A DNA stretch of 9,088 nucleotides from Armatimonadota bacterium (GCA_030833025.1 JAURHZ010000082.1:1-9088); one strand, 5' to 3'. Shown: positions 1-7,687, counted from the stretch's first letter. Made by a program: numbers and translations. Notes: generated from the sequence alone by a model not told the origin.

Positions 1-119
1 CGATGAGTATCGCAATCGGGGCAACCGGAGGCATCTACATCCTCATCGCCGGTGTGCTGTGGCTTGCATCCGGTACGAAGGCACTCGCAGACATTCAGCG
101 TGCCACCCCTTTGCATTAG
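1..119 (+). CDS. C-terminal end of a membrane transporter, probably MFS (5' truncated)
   Basis: The open frame enters from the left edge, can be read from base 3, and stops at TAG (117-119). The 38 visible residues are a Gly/Ala/Ile-rich membrane helix (about residues 5-24, containing IYILIAGVLWLA) followed by a short tail, TKALADIQRATPLH. A last helix followed by a short polar tail with an Asp and an Arg is typical of the twelfth helix of major facilitator superfamily transporters, and the wording resembles sugar or organic-acid carriers of that family. The gene is longer than the window shows, so neither family nor substrate can be fixed. It converges on the minus-strand porin gene with only 5 bases between the two stop codons, so no intrinsic terminator fits between them. 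It could instead be another polytopic membrane protein. Confidence 0.6.
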   Translation, partial: MSIAIGATGGIYILIAGVLWLASGTKALADIQRATPLH

Positions 120-124
120 TGTAA

Positions 125-1564
125 CTAGAACTTACGCGTGATTTGTGCAAATCCTAAGAATGCCGAGCGGCCGGTATTGCTGGATGAGACGATTTCTCCA
201 CCCCGCACATAACCAATATAGAGCGACACGGTATCCCGCGGGTTGAGTGTGACATCATAGGATGCATCGACCATCGTGCCAAGGTCACGATAGCCATTGC
301 TAGCCCTCCCGGACATCGCAAATGATCCCGTCGTCTGAAAGACGGGCCCACCGCTGTACCAGCGGTCTGCGACCTTATCGAGGGCATATTGATGTGCTTC
401 CAGCCGGATGGTCTCTTTTTTGTTCCGCTTGATGAGCATTAGGTAGACCTCATTGAGGTTAGCCTCGGTCACGGTAGGTGTGCGCCAATTTTGCCGGGGC
501 GCGGTGATTTGTGGGGCGAATGTCTCGTGCTTTTGGTCATTGGGTTTAGCATCGCCGGAGAAGACAGCCGTGCCTCCGCGGAGCCACCACCCGCCAAAGC
601 TTGGGTGCTTGATGCCGGCTTCAGCAACTCCAGCGTATGCAGAATGCGGCCGGCTACCCCACTTGCCGCCTTGTAACGCTCCCCAGAGCAGTGTGTCGGT
701 TCGCCATTTGCCACGTACAGAGGATGTCAGAGCATTCCCCCCGATAGTCGTGACATTGATGGCGGAGTTGGTTGGTGTGAGGTCATTGTCGACCGCATTA
801 AGGCCGCGGGCATCCGTGTAGGTGGCGGCGAAAAGGCGGTTACTGGATGTCTTTGTCGCGCGTGAATCAGCAAAATAAACCTGGCGGACTTTGGTAATCG
901 TATCGCCACCATCGAGGTTGAACTGCCCGGTGGTCGGGTAGAAAGCCATCGCCGTGATGTTGTGTGTACCTATCGTCCTCGAGACTTTGACACCTTCGAA
1001 GGAACGTCCAACCGCAGTGAAAGGGTTGGGAGTAAACAAGCGGGCGGCGGCCCGCTGTACTTGCATGTAGGCAAGGTCTGGGTCGCCTGGGAGGAGCTCG
1101 ATGCCATCTGTGGTTTCGTAGCGCCCGATGAGAATATCCGGGTTTCGGCCGGCTTGTGGCATATGGATGAACGCCGTCTTGATGAAGAGGCTACCCTGTT
1201 GACTGCCATTAAACTGACGGTACTGAGCTCCGGTGCCAAGTGAGCCATTTGGTGCCGGGGCGACGGCATTGTGCGGGAGGCCGAGGAGGAGCGGCGCAGC
1301 CGCTTCGATGACGGTTTCAAAGGGGCGTAGTCCGCTGACCCGATGTGCGCTTGGGAGGCGTCCACCGACGCGAAGCAGGTTATGACTGAATGTATAGGAC
1401 GATTGGTAACCGGGCGTGGCTGGCTTGAACCATCCCCAGGACTCAGAGCGGACGCGCAGCGATGCAAACAGCTCTGGTGATGTTGACGGTGATTTGGATG
1501 GCACCTGTGGCCCTATCAACGAGAGCGCAACGGCTAACAGCATGGATGTCCTCCGGCATCGCAT
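125..1564 (-). CDS. Outer-membrane beta-barrel porin, alginate export family, copy 1
   Basis: This 479-residue protein has a hydrophobic N-terminus (LLAVALSLIG) that serves as a signal peptide. The mature part opens with RVRSESWGWF, then YTFSHNLLRVGGRLP and LLLGLPHNAVAPAP, then IGRYETTDGIE and FTAVGRSFEGVKVSR. It ends in alternating polar/aromatic strands and a C-terminal Phe (ITRKF), the signal used by the BAM machinery. This order of motifs matches the AlgE-like 'alginate export' proteins common in Acidobacteria, whose real substrates are mostly unknown. It is similar over its whole length to the next gene upstream on this strand. Start choice is open: the 1564 ATG gives three Arg before the hydrophobic core but a poor ribosome site, while an ATG at 1543 has a GGAGG (1550-1554) six bases upstream. 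No alginate genes are adjacent, so export of alginate should not be assumed. Confidence 0.85.
   Translation of the reverse strand: MRCRRTSMLLAVALSLIGPQVPSKSPSTSPELFASLRVRSESWGWFKPATPGYQSSYTFSHNLLRVGGRLPSAHRVSGLRPFETVIEAAAPLLLGLPHNAVAPAPNGSLGTGAQYRQFNGSQQGSLFIKTAFIHMPQAGRNPDILIGRYETTDGIELLPGDPDLAYMQVQRAAARLFTPNPFTAVGRSFEGVKVSRTIGTHNITAMAFYPTTGQFNLDGGDTITKVRQVYFADSRATKTSSNRLFAATYTDARGLNAVDNDLTPTNSAINVTTIGGNALTSSVRGKWRTDTLLWGALQGGKWGSRPHSAYAGVAEAGIKHPSFGGWWLRGGTAVFSGDAKPNDQKHETFAPQITAPRQNWRTPTVTEANLNEVYLMLIKRNKKETIRLEAHQYALDKVADRWYSGGPVFQTTGSFAMSGRASNGYRDLGTMVDASYDVTLNPRDTVSLYIGYVRGGEIVSSSNTGRSAFLGFAQITRKF
1550..1554 (-). promoter_or_regulatory. Strong Shine-Dalgarno inside the 5' end of porin copy 1
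   Basis: On the minus strand GGAGG lies six bases before an in-frame ATG (1541-1543), the eighth codon of the longest reading. This is the best ribosome-binding match seen in the window. It favours a 472-residue product beginning MLLAVALSL. Against this, that product would lack the Arg-rich start normally seen in signal peptides. The paralogue upstream also lacks such charges, so the shorter start remains credible. Confidence 0.5.
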
Positions 1565-1640
1565 GACACGAGCCTGAGTAATCTATCACTTCCCCCCAGA
1601 TTTGAACCGTCAACAGGTGAGGCAATGTGGACCGGAGTAA

Positions 1641-3068
1641 CTAGAACTTGCGTACGAGCTGCACAAATCCAAGAAACGCTGAACGTCCGCTGTAGGAGTT
1701 TGCCGCGATTGCTCCCCCACGCACATATCCAGCATAGATATTCAATGTGTCCCGCTGGTTTAGCGTTACATCGTAGGAGATATCAACTGCGGATGCGATG
1801 TCTCGTAGCCCAGCCGTTGGTTTACCAGTAAGCCCAAACGCGCCTCCCGATTGGAAAACTGGACCGCCCAAGTACCACCGATCAGCTGGCTTATCGACAC
1901 GATAGGCGTGCGCCTCAAGTCGGATTGTTTCGCGTTTATTACGCTTTATGGCCATGGCATATAAGTCTTGTAGGTTGGACTCCGTCACAACCGGCGTTCG
2001 GAAGAGTAGCCGCGGAGCATACGTTTGTGGTGCCCATGACTGGTGTTTACCATCACCGGGATTTGCATCACCGGAGAAGTACCCCGCCCCACCCCGTAAC
2101 CACCAGCCCTTGGTTGCTGGATTCTTGAATCCGATTTCTGCGGCGGCTGCATATGCTTGATGCACATGAGTACCCCAATTTCCAGTCTGCATCCCACCCC
2201 AAAGAAAGGTATCAACACGGGACTTCCCGTATGTTTTGCCGCCGAGCACGTGACCACCAAGGGTGGTGATTTCTATGGCCACATCATTCGGAACACCAGT
2301 GTTGTCAACAGCGTTTATGCCTCGCGCATCTACGTAGTGACCAACAAAATAACGGTTGGACGATGTTGCATTGCTGGATGCATCCGCGACGTACAGCTGG
2401 CGGACTTTCGAGATGGTGTCTCCACCATCCATGTTGAATGCCCCAGTGGTCGGATAGAAGCCAGCCAAGGTCTGTGAATGTTTGTTGATGGTTCGGCTGA
2501 CCTTAAATCCATCCATCGATCGTCCAACAGCGGTGAAAGGATCAGGACTTATCATCCGGGATGCAATGCGCTGTGTCTGGATATATGCAAGGTCACCATC
2601 ACTAGGGAGTGCCTCAAGTCCATCAGCAAATTCGTAGCGGCCTAGGACTACATCGGGATTCAATCCCTGCTGTGGCATATGAATGTACGCGGTTTTGAAA
2701 AACATCGACCCCTGCTGAGTGCCATTCGTTAGGCGATACTGGCCACCCATCCCAAGCGTCCCGCCGGGTGCAGGTGCGACCGCATTTCCTGGAAGACCGA
2801 GGAGTAACGGTGATGCGACTTCGGCAACCGTTTCAAAAGGGCGTAATCCGGATAGCCGATGTCCAACGGGTAGTTTGCCACCAAAGCGTAACAGATTGTG
2901 GCTAAACGTATAGTTGTTATCGTAGCCACCACCTACGGGATTGAACCATCCCCAGGATTCTGACCGGACCCGCAAGGCACCGAAGAAGACTGGATTTGTG
3001 GATTCAACGGGCGATGCTACTACGAGTCCAAGTGCGATGATAGATGCGAGTCCATACATAAATGTCAT
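1641..3068 (-). CDS. Outer-membrane beta-barrel porin, alginate export family, copy 2
   Basis: This 475-residue protein carries the same motif series as its neighbour: RVRSESWGWF, YTFSHNLLRFGGKLP, LLLGLPGNAVAPAP, LGRYEFADGLE, FTAVGRSMDGFKVSR, FYPTTGAFNMDGGDT, a late KGWWLRGG and a terminal VRKF. The N-terminal stretch GLASIIALGLVVAS is a signal peptide with no basic residues. The start at 3068 has an AGG only two bases away. The second Met (3059) leaves about 11 bases to the same AGG and is equally possible. About two thirds of residues match copy 1 by eye. The 76-base gap to copy 1 shows no terminator, so the two are probably co-transcribed with this one first. It likely forms a monomeric barrel for an anionic or neutral oligosaccharide. 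The substrate is unknown. Confidence 0.86.
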   Translation of the reverse strand: MTFMYGLASIIALGLVVASPVESTNPVFFGALRVRSESWGWFNPVGGGYDNNYTFSHNLLRFGGKLPVGHRLSGLRPFETVAEVASPLLLGLPGNAVAPAPGGTLGMGGQYRLTNGTQQGSMFFKTAYIHMPQQGLNPDVVLGRYEFADGLEALPSDGDLAYIQTQRIASRMISPDPFTAVGRSMDGFKVSRTINKHSQTLAGFYPTTGAFNMDGGDTISKVRQLYVADASSNATSSNRYFVGHYVDARGINAVDNTGVPNDVAIEITTLGGHVLGGKTYGKSRVDTFLWGGMQTGNWGTHVHQAYAAAAEIGFKNPATKGWWLRGGAGYFSGDANPGDGKHQSWAPQTYAPRLLFRTPVVTESNLQDLYAMAIKRNKRETIRLEAHAYRVDKPADRWYLGGPVFQSGGAFGLTGKPTAGLRDIASAVDISYDVTLNQRDTLNIYAGYVRGGAIAANSYSGRSAFLGFVQLVRKF

Positions 3069-3091
3069 TACCTAACGGTTTTCAACATCAA

Positions 3092-3120
3092 ACGTCGTAC
3101 TCTATCCACAAAGTCGGCTT
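3092..3120 (-). promoter_or_regulatory. Weak candidate promoter for the porin pair
   Basis: Reading the minus strand, TTGTAT and TAGAGT are separated by 17 bases a few tens of bases before the porin start. Each matches four of six consensus positions. The spacing is ideal but the boxes are weak, so this is only a suggestion for where a housekeeping sigma factor might bind in the 210-base gap. Confidence 0.2.
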
Positions 3121-3172
3121 CATACAACGATGGATGTTTTTATGTTGTGCATTTGTTGGTTTAACGGGTTTT

Positions 3173-3193
3173 GCCCACTGACATGCAGTGGGC
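3173..3193. other. Perfect 8-bp inverted repeat between SulP-CA and porin genes
   Basis: GCCCACTG and CAGTGGGC flank the 5-base loop ACATG, making a stable hairpin 86 bases past the SulP-carbonic anhydrase stop codon. On the minus strand, the direction of both flanking genes, it is followed by AAAACCC and not by a T-run, so it is not a standard intrinsic terminator. It may still slow or protect the 3' end of the upstream transcript, or it may be a protein-binding site upstream of the porins. Confidence 0.4.
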
Positions 3194-3278
3194 CACTTTG
3201 TTCAGTTTCGTTCAGGTTGACATGCCATCATTTGAACTTTTCATGACGCTCAGCCTTTAGGATCTTCAAAGCATCAAG

Positions 3279-5459
3279 CTAAGCTTCAGGGATCTCATCC
3301 ACGCTCAAGAAGCGCTTCTGCTCGTTGTCGTAAATGTAAACGCGCGCTTCATCGATGTCGAAGAAGAGTCCAAGGACCGACAGAGACCCTGCTTCAACAC
3401 CGGTTTTTACGACATCGTAGGTCATTAAGTTATCCAGCTGCTCCACGACATTGACGAGGCTTAGCTGGTCTACTGGTTTACGCCCCGTACCAATCGTGGG
3501 CTGCGCACGGAACCCGATGAGAGTTCGCTCACCAAGGGAGAGCCAATGCTTCAGGTTTTCAAAGGGCAGATTACTCGTGCCGTCTAGAAGAGCATTCATC
3601 GCACCACAGCTCGAGTGCCCACAAACAACGATGCGCTCAACACCAAGGACACTCACTGCGTACTCGACCGCAGCTCCAACGCTGGACCCTTCCCCATTTC
3701 TTGGGACCATGTTGCCGATGTTGCGAATCTTGAAAAGGTCACCGGGTCCTGAGCTTGTGAACTGATGTGGAAGAACGCGGGAATCACAGCACGTGATGAA
3801 CATTTCCTTTGGAACCTGTCCATCCCGTGCAAGGGCAGAAAGCGTTGGGCGGAGGCGCTCTGAGTGGTTTTCCTCGTAATCTCTGATGCGTTCGATGAGA
3901 TCTTCGGCACCATTTCGACCACCATTGCCGAGGAACATTTTGCGACTACTCGTTGCTGGGAGTTCCTTGCGGAAGCGGGGTTTGCCCTTTTCCGCATCCG
4001 CGTACCATTCCTCGTGAAGCTCCTCAAGGGTCACACGGCCACCGGTCTGCTTGTGGCCCTTGACCCAGTCGTTGAGAACTTCATAGGCTGAGTGGTCCAT
4101 GTAGTCCACCGCGAGGACAATATGGACATCCTTGCCGTACTCGATGGCAGCGAGGCTGCTGCCAAGTTTTGGCACGGATGCAAATGTCATCGAGCCGTTG
4201 ATAACGACATCGATATGGTCTTTGTGAGGCTGAACCTTTATGGTCACATTTGAGAGGCGACGTAGACTCATCAGGATAGTCAGGACGACACCCATCACAA
4301 CACCGTAGAGAAGGTTTGTAAACACGACTCCGAGGACGGTGACGATATAAACGCCAAGTTCCCTGTTTTTGCCTAATTCACGCATGTGGTGAACGTTGAC
4401 CAGGTTGACGCCCGCGTAGATCAGGAGACCTGCGAGGACGGACCGCGGAATCAGTTCAATCCACGTTGCTGCGACGAATACGAACAGTGCAATCCAAACT
4501 CCGTGCAGGACTGCTGAGAGATTTGTTTTGGCACCTGCTTGAACATTGGCTGCTGAGCGGACAATAACACCTGTCACTGGAAGTCCACCAAGAAGCCCAG
4601 AAAGTAGATTGCCTAGACCTTGACCGATCAGCTCACGGTCAAAATTGGTTCGGTTCCCCGAATGCAGCTTGTCAACAGCAACCGCACTCAAGAGGGACTC
4701 AACGCTTGCGATGACTGCAACTGTCATCGCGGAAACGGCGAAACTCCCCCAGTCCTTTGGCAGCTTAGGAAATTCATGGCCTTGAAACAAGCCATCCGGG
4801 AGGTCAACACGCCGGACATCGAGTTTAAGCAGCGTTGCGACACCAGTGATTAAGACAACGATAACGAGCGCACCCGGGATTTTTTGGATGGCTTTTGGCA
4901 AGCGCTTCCAAAGCATCAGCAAACCAAAGGTTGCAATCCCTAAAATCGTTGCAGCTCCGTGGAGGTCCATGACCTGCGCGGGGAGCGCCAAGATATTCTT
5001 CAGGGCACTAGCTTCGGGAGTCCCTCCAAGCACCTCATGTACTTGGGCAAGGGTGATAACGATGCCAATGCCAGCCATCATTCCGTGAACCACGGATGGC
5101 GCAATCACCAGTGCACCACGTGCGACCTTGAGCGTTCCAAAAAGGAGCTGCAGTGCACCTGCGGCGGCGGTTATCGCACAGGCGACTGGCCAGCCGAACT
5201 GCTGTACCTGAGAATAAACGAGAACAGTCAAACCCGCAGCGGGGCCGGATACCTGGAGAGGACTGCCGCCGACTCCACCGATAATAATCCCACCGATGAC
5301 CGCTGCGATAAGCCCGCCCATAATGGGAGCACCGGAAGCAAGGGCGATTCCAAGAGAGAGTGGAACAGCGATCAGGAAGACGACAAGCGAAGCCTGCAAG
5401 TCTGCCTTAATGGATGAAACGACCATTTTCGGAGCTGAATTGACCTTTTTTTGCGACAT
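3279..5459 (-). CDS. SulP-family anion (bicarbonate) transporter fused to beta-carbonic anhydrase
   Basis: This inner-membrane protein of 726 residues has a cytoplasmic enzyme tail. Residues about 18-396 are a polytopic SulP domain with conserved wording such as VPLSLGIALASGAP, GSPLQVSGPAAGLT and the Asn/Gly-rich GLPVTGVIVRSAANVQAG. Residues about 405-480 read like a STAS domain (IDVVINGSMTFASVPKL, then VDYMDHSAYEVL). Residues about 530-720 are a beta-class carbonic anhydrase with CDSR (Cys558, Asp559, Arg561) and HSSC (His615, Cys618), giving the full set of zinc ligands and the Asp/Arg dyad. Fusions of this type are inferred to import bicarbonate and interconvert it with CO2 at the inner face. 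The reading frame continues to a TTG at 5522. I prefer the ATG at 5459 because family members begin shortly before the first helix, although neither start has a clear ribosome site. It has its own upstream gap and is probably monocistronic. The domains are certain, the transported ion is inferred. Confidence 0.93.
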   Translation of the reverse strand: MSQKKVNSAPKMVVSSIKADLQASLVVFLIAVPLSLGIALASGAPIMGGLIAAVIGGIIIGGVGGSPLQVSGPAAGLTVLVYSQVQQFGWPVACAITAAAGALQLLFGTLKVARGALVIAPSVVHGMMAGIGIVITLAQVHEVLGGTPEASALKNILALPAQVMDLHGAATILGIATFGLLMLWKRLPKAIQKIPGALVIVVLITGVATLLKLDVRRVDLPDGLFQGHEFPKLPKDWGSFAVSAMTVAVIASVESLLSAVAVDKLHSGNRTNFDRELIGQGLGNLLSGLLGGLPVTGVIVRSAANVQAGAKTNLSAVLHGVWIALFVFVAATWIELIPRSVLAGLLIYAGVNLVNVHHMRELGKNRELGVYIVTVLGVVFTNLLYGVVMGVVLTILMSLRRLSNVTIKVQPHKDHIDVVINGSMTFASVPKLGSSLAAIEYGKDVHIVLAVDYMDHSAYEVLNDWVKGHKQTGGRVTLEELHEEWYADAEKGKPRFRKELPATSSRKMFLGNGGRNGAEDLIERIRDYEENHSERLRPTLSALARDGQVPKEMFITCCDSRVLPHQFTSSGPGDLFKIRNIGNMVPRNGEGSSVGAAVEYAVSVLGVERIVVCGHSSCGAMNALLDGTSNLPFENLKHWLSLGERTLIGFRAQPTIGTGRKPVDQLSLVNVVEQLDNLMTYDVVKTGVEAGSLSVLGLFFDIDEARVYIYDNEQKRFLSVDEIPEA

Positions 5460-5539
5460 ATTGTCATTTACACACGAAACCTCATCAATGTTCCACTTTG
5501 CGAACAGATAAGTAAAAAACAAGTAAACAATTTCGTTTC

Positions 5540-5545
5540 ATAATA
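5540..5545 (-). promoter_or_regulatory. Candidate -10 box for the SulP-carbonic anhydrase gene
   Basis: TATTAT on the minus strand lies about 80 bases before the preferred ATG, within the most AT-rich part of the gap. No good -35 hexamer is found at 16-18 bases, so the element is tentative. A start site here would leave a long leader for the 5459 start and would also allow the TTG start at 5522. Confidence 0.2.
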
Positions 5546-5754
5546 AAAACCGTTTACAGCGAGTACATGACAGGGTTTTCTGGATGAAAACAGTCCCGGG
5601 GTACCAATACCTTAGAAAGCCGCGCACGAGCTGCATACAAGCATCTCGGAAACAGATTCGCCTTCCCCACCTAAACGCTTGAACGTCATAGACTTAATTG
5701 CACGTTGCCCGGACGGCAACCTCTGTCGAAGGCTCTTCCCTACCTTTAAACAAG

Positions 5755-5781
5755 AATCGACCGGGAAGGCCTCGGTCGATT
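5755..5781 (-). terminator. Likely terminator of the lacI-GH5-SDR unit
   Basis: A perfect 9-bp inverted repeat (AATCGACCG and CGGTCGATT) with a 9-base spacer begins 58 bases past the dehydrogenase stop. On the minus strand the stem is followed by the T-rich stretch TCTTGTTTAAA, which is a modest match to a Rho-independent terminator. It sits where the end of this transcript is expected. The T-run is interrupted, so efficiency may be low, and the site could alternatively be a protein-binding palindrome. Confidence 0.5.
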
Positions 5782-5838
5782 AATATTGGCAGCTATGAGC
5801 AAAGGGATTGTGCTTCCTCGATGCTTATCGCTCAGACG

Positions 5839-6543
5839 CTACCCCTGGTCACTCGCGTAGTCTTGTGCCCGGAACAGCTTCCCATGCGTATTTTCAGTGA
5901 ACACCGGTACAAGTGCACCCGGCAGCACAGAAGTGACATCCCCAGGAGCGTTTGGCCCCCCGAGATCTGTTCGCAACCATCCCGGATCCAACGTGTTCAT
6001 CAGGACACCATGCTCTGCCAAGTGCCCGGATATATCGGTCGTAAACTTATCGACTGCGCCCTTGGAAATGGAGTACGCAATCAGCTCAGGCTGGTCTTGA
6101 ATGCCACTCGTTACATTGATGATGCGACCCCATTTACGCGACTTCATGCCTGGAATGAATGCATGGCAGATACGTGAGAGTGCAATCACATTGACTTGGA
6201 AGCTGCGTTGATAATCTTCATCTGGAATCTGCAACCAATCCTGACGATAAGGAGTCATGATCGCGGCATTGTTGTAGAGGATGTCAATGGCAGGACCAGT
6301 CTGTAATAGTGATTCCAACATGGATGTCAGCTCAGCGGCATTTGAGAGCTCAGCAGCAACTTGATGTGTCTGAACTCCAAGGTCGTGTAGCTCCGCCGCC
6401 AGCGTTGTGGTGCTTTCAATCAGACGACTATGCAGCACGACATTGCATCCAGCACGTGCCAGTCCAAGGCTTATCTGGCGTCCGACTCCGCGACTTGCCC
6501 CTGTCACTAGAGCCCACTTACCGCTGATATCAATTGTTTCCAT
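5839..6543 (-). CDS. Short-chain dehydrogenase/reductase (SDR), classical type
   Basis: This 234-residue cytoplasmic NAD(P)-dependent oxidoreductase has the dinucleotide-binding motif TGASRGVG (residues 14-21), the structural NNAA (91-94), the active-site Asn118, Ser146 (or Thr145), and the catalytic YSISK (Tyr157, Lys161), followed by DPGWLRTD. The Ser-to-Tyr loop is about two residues shorter than in FabG. The length is slightly below the usual 245-255, with the loss mainly at the C-terminal end. The start is supported by GGAG seven bases upstream of the ATG. It lies 51 bases after the GH5 gene on the same strand, so it is probably co-transcribed with it and with the LacI regulator. That context suggests oxidation or reduction of a sugar or sugar-derived product, but SDR substrates cannot be read from sequence. 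Confidence 0.9.
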   Translation of the reverse strand: METIDISGKWALVTGASRGVGRQISLGLARAGCNVVLHSRLIESTTTLAAELHDLGVQTHQVAAELSNAAELTSMLESLLQTGPAIDILYNNAAIMTPYRQDWLQIPDEDYQRSFQVNVIALSRICHAFIPGMKSRKWGRIINVTSGIQDQPELIAYSISKGAVDKFTTDISGHLAEHGVLMNTLDPGWLRTDLGGPNAPGDVTSVLPGALVPVFTENTHGKLFRAQDYASDQG

Positions 6544-6594
6544 TTACATTCTCCAGTTATCAATCACACAAAGCATCGAGAAAGCTGTCCGTGA

Positions 6595-7687
6595 TTACTT
6601 TTTCCGCGTAGCCAGAGCAGCTTTAACATAGCGGCCCCAATACTCAGTTGGTGCGTAGTCCCATCCAGTGATCAGACACGGGTTCGCACTTGGGTGAAAG
6701 CTCCATGCCGTCCAGGAGAGGTTATGCTTCCCGATGTACTTGATGACATCCGGTGCCCAGGCTTCGGTATAAACATTCTCATGAGCGGGCTCGCCTTCGT
6801 GCCATGGCTTTGTGCCAACCTCTCCAACAAAGACCGGATATTTGACTGCCGCCGGAGTGACGTTGACATCCCAGTCCTTCTTCCAAGGATAAATGTGGGT
6901 GGCATACATGATGCCGTTTCCACCACGCTCGGTGAGTGCGCTGCCCGCAACGATTCCCCGTAGGTCATATGCCCAGTCGAGGCCCCCTGCGACAACGATG
7001 TTTTTTGCACCGGTAGCACGTACTGTGTCCACAAGCGCCTGCATCCCGGGTGTGTGGTACTCAAGATGCTTGCCGCGCGCCGGGTCATCGTTACGTTCAT
7101 CCACCGCCCCGCCGTTCTTCCAGACATCCCATGTGACATCATGCGGCTCGTTGTAGAGGTCAAATAGGACTGCCGGGTTGTTGGCATAGCGCTTTGCTAC
7201 GCTCTTCCAGAAGAGGACTGAGTTGTCATCCGGCATCGCGTGCTGACCAACGTGCGAGCCCCACACGCCGCCATCGCTCCAGTGCAAGTCAAGAAGGACA
7301 TACTTGTTTGCAGCAGAAATGCGGCTAACGACTGCATCCACCAACTTTTGGTAGCTACTTTCCGTTAGCGTTGACTTTTGCCCTTTGTGGTAGCCGAACC
7401 AGAAATCCTGGGTCAGGGGTATGCATGTTGTTTGCGTTCCATGAGGAAAGCGCGACATCGATGGACTCCAAAACGCGCTCGCCTGCCGGATCCCAATCGA
7501 GGCTTGGGACATTGACTCCCTGCAGCCTGACGGTACGCCCTTTCATATCAGCGACCTTGTTTCCGACTGTGTGCAGCGCCGGAGGAGCTGCGAATGTGGA
7601 CTGTTGTCCTAACACGAGTGCGGTGATAGCTCCACAAATGCACAAAATGGACTTTACGTTGGTGATTACTGGATGTTTGATGTTCAT
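6595..7687 (-). pseudogene. Secreted GH5 glycoside hydrolase with one frameshift
   Basis: Two overlapping frames together make one family 5 glycoside hydrolase. The first part (ATG at 7685-7687, AGGGG about eight bases upstream) encodes a signal peptide ending near STFAA, then VRLQGVNVPSLDWDPAGE and SSWNANNM. The reading must then shift near 7421-7426 to continue as IPLTQDFWFGYHKG. Repaired, the product is 364 residues, normal for the family. It has LDLHW (134-138), the acid/base in YNEP (Glu181), HIYPW (265-269) and the nucleophile in VGEVG (Glu290). Unshifted, translation stops at 7355 after 110 residues. Such enzymes cut beta-1,4-linked glucans, mannans or related polymers outside the cytoplasm; the exact substrate is not readable here. 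It starts 20 bases after the lacI stop, so the two are co-transcribed. The lesion may be a real mutation or a sequence error, and everything else looks under selection. Confidence 0.85.

Larger units (their letters stand above)
5460..5838. other. Intergenic region between the SDR gene and SulP-CA
   Basis: I see no supported gene in these 379 bases. The part next to the SulP gene is AT-rich and contains TATTAT on the minus strand (5540-5545), a five-of-six match to a -10 box but without a convincing -35 box. A small hairpin (GTTGCC at 5704-5709 with GGCAAC at 5715-5720) has no T-run. A longer inverted repeat at 5755-5781 is listed separately. A plus-strand reading frame starting at 5698 runs mostly antisense to the dehydrogenase and shows no protein-like conservation. 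Confidence 0.6.

Noticed and set aside
970..1467. 165-codon minus-strand frame inside porin copy 1
   Set aside because: It overlaps the porin in another frame. It is Ser/Arg/Pro-rich, as shadow frames of G+C-rich genes are, and has no domain.
4959..5417. 152-codon plus-strand frame antisense to the SulP domain
   Set aside because: It is opposite a strongly conserved transporter region and shows no recognisable protein features.
5460..5522. N-terminal extension of SulP-CA from a TTG at 5522
   Set aside because: It adds 21 residues not expected in the family and has no ribosome site. It is kept only as an alternative.
5704..5720. Short hairpin GTTGCC/GGCAAC as a second terminator
   Set aside because: It has a six-base stem and no T-run on either strand, which is too weak to call.
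5698..6177. 159-codon plus-strand frame starting in the gap and running antisense to the SDR gene
   Set aside because: It overlaps a convincing SDR on the other strand, has no recognisable domain or ribosome site, and its composition reads like reverse-complement shadow.
6595..7512. The second GH5 frame as an independent 305-residue gene starting at 7512
   Set aside because: Its first 32 or so residues are unlike any GH5 sequence, while the overlapping frame encodes the expected signal peptide and N-terminal strand, so a frameshifted single gene explains both.
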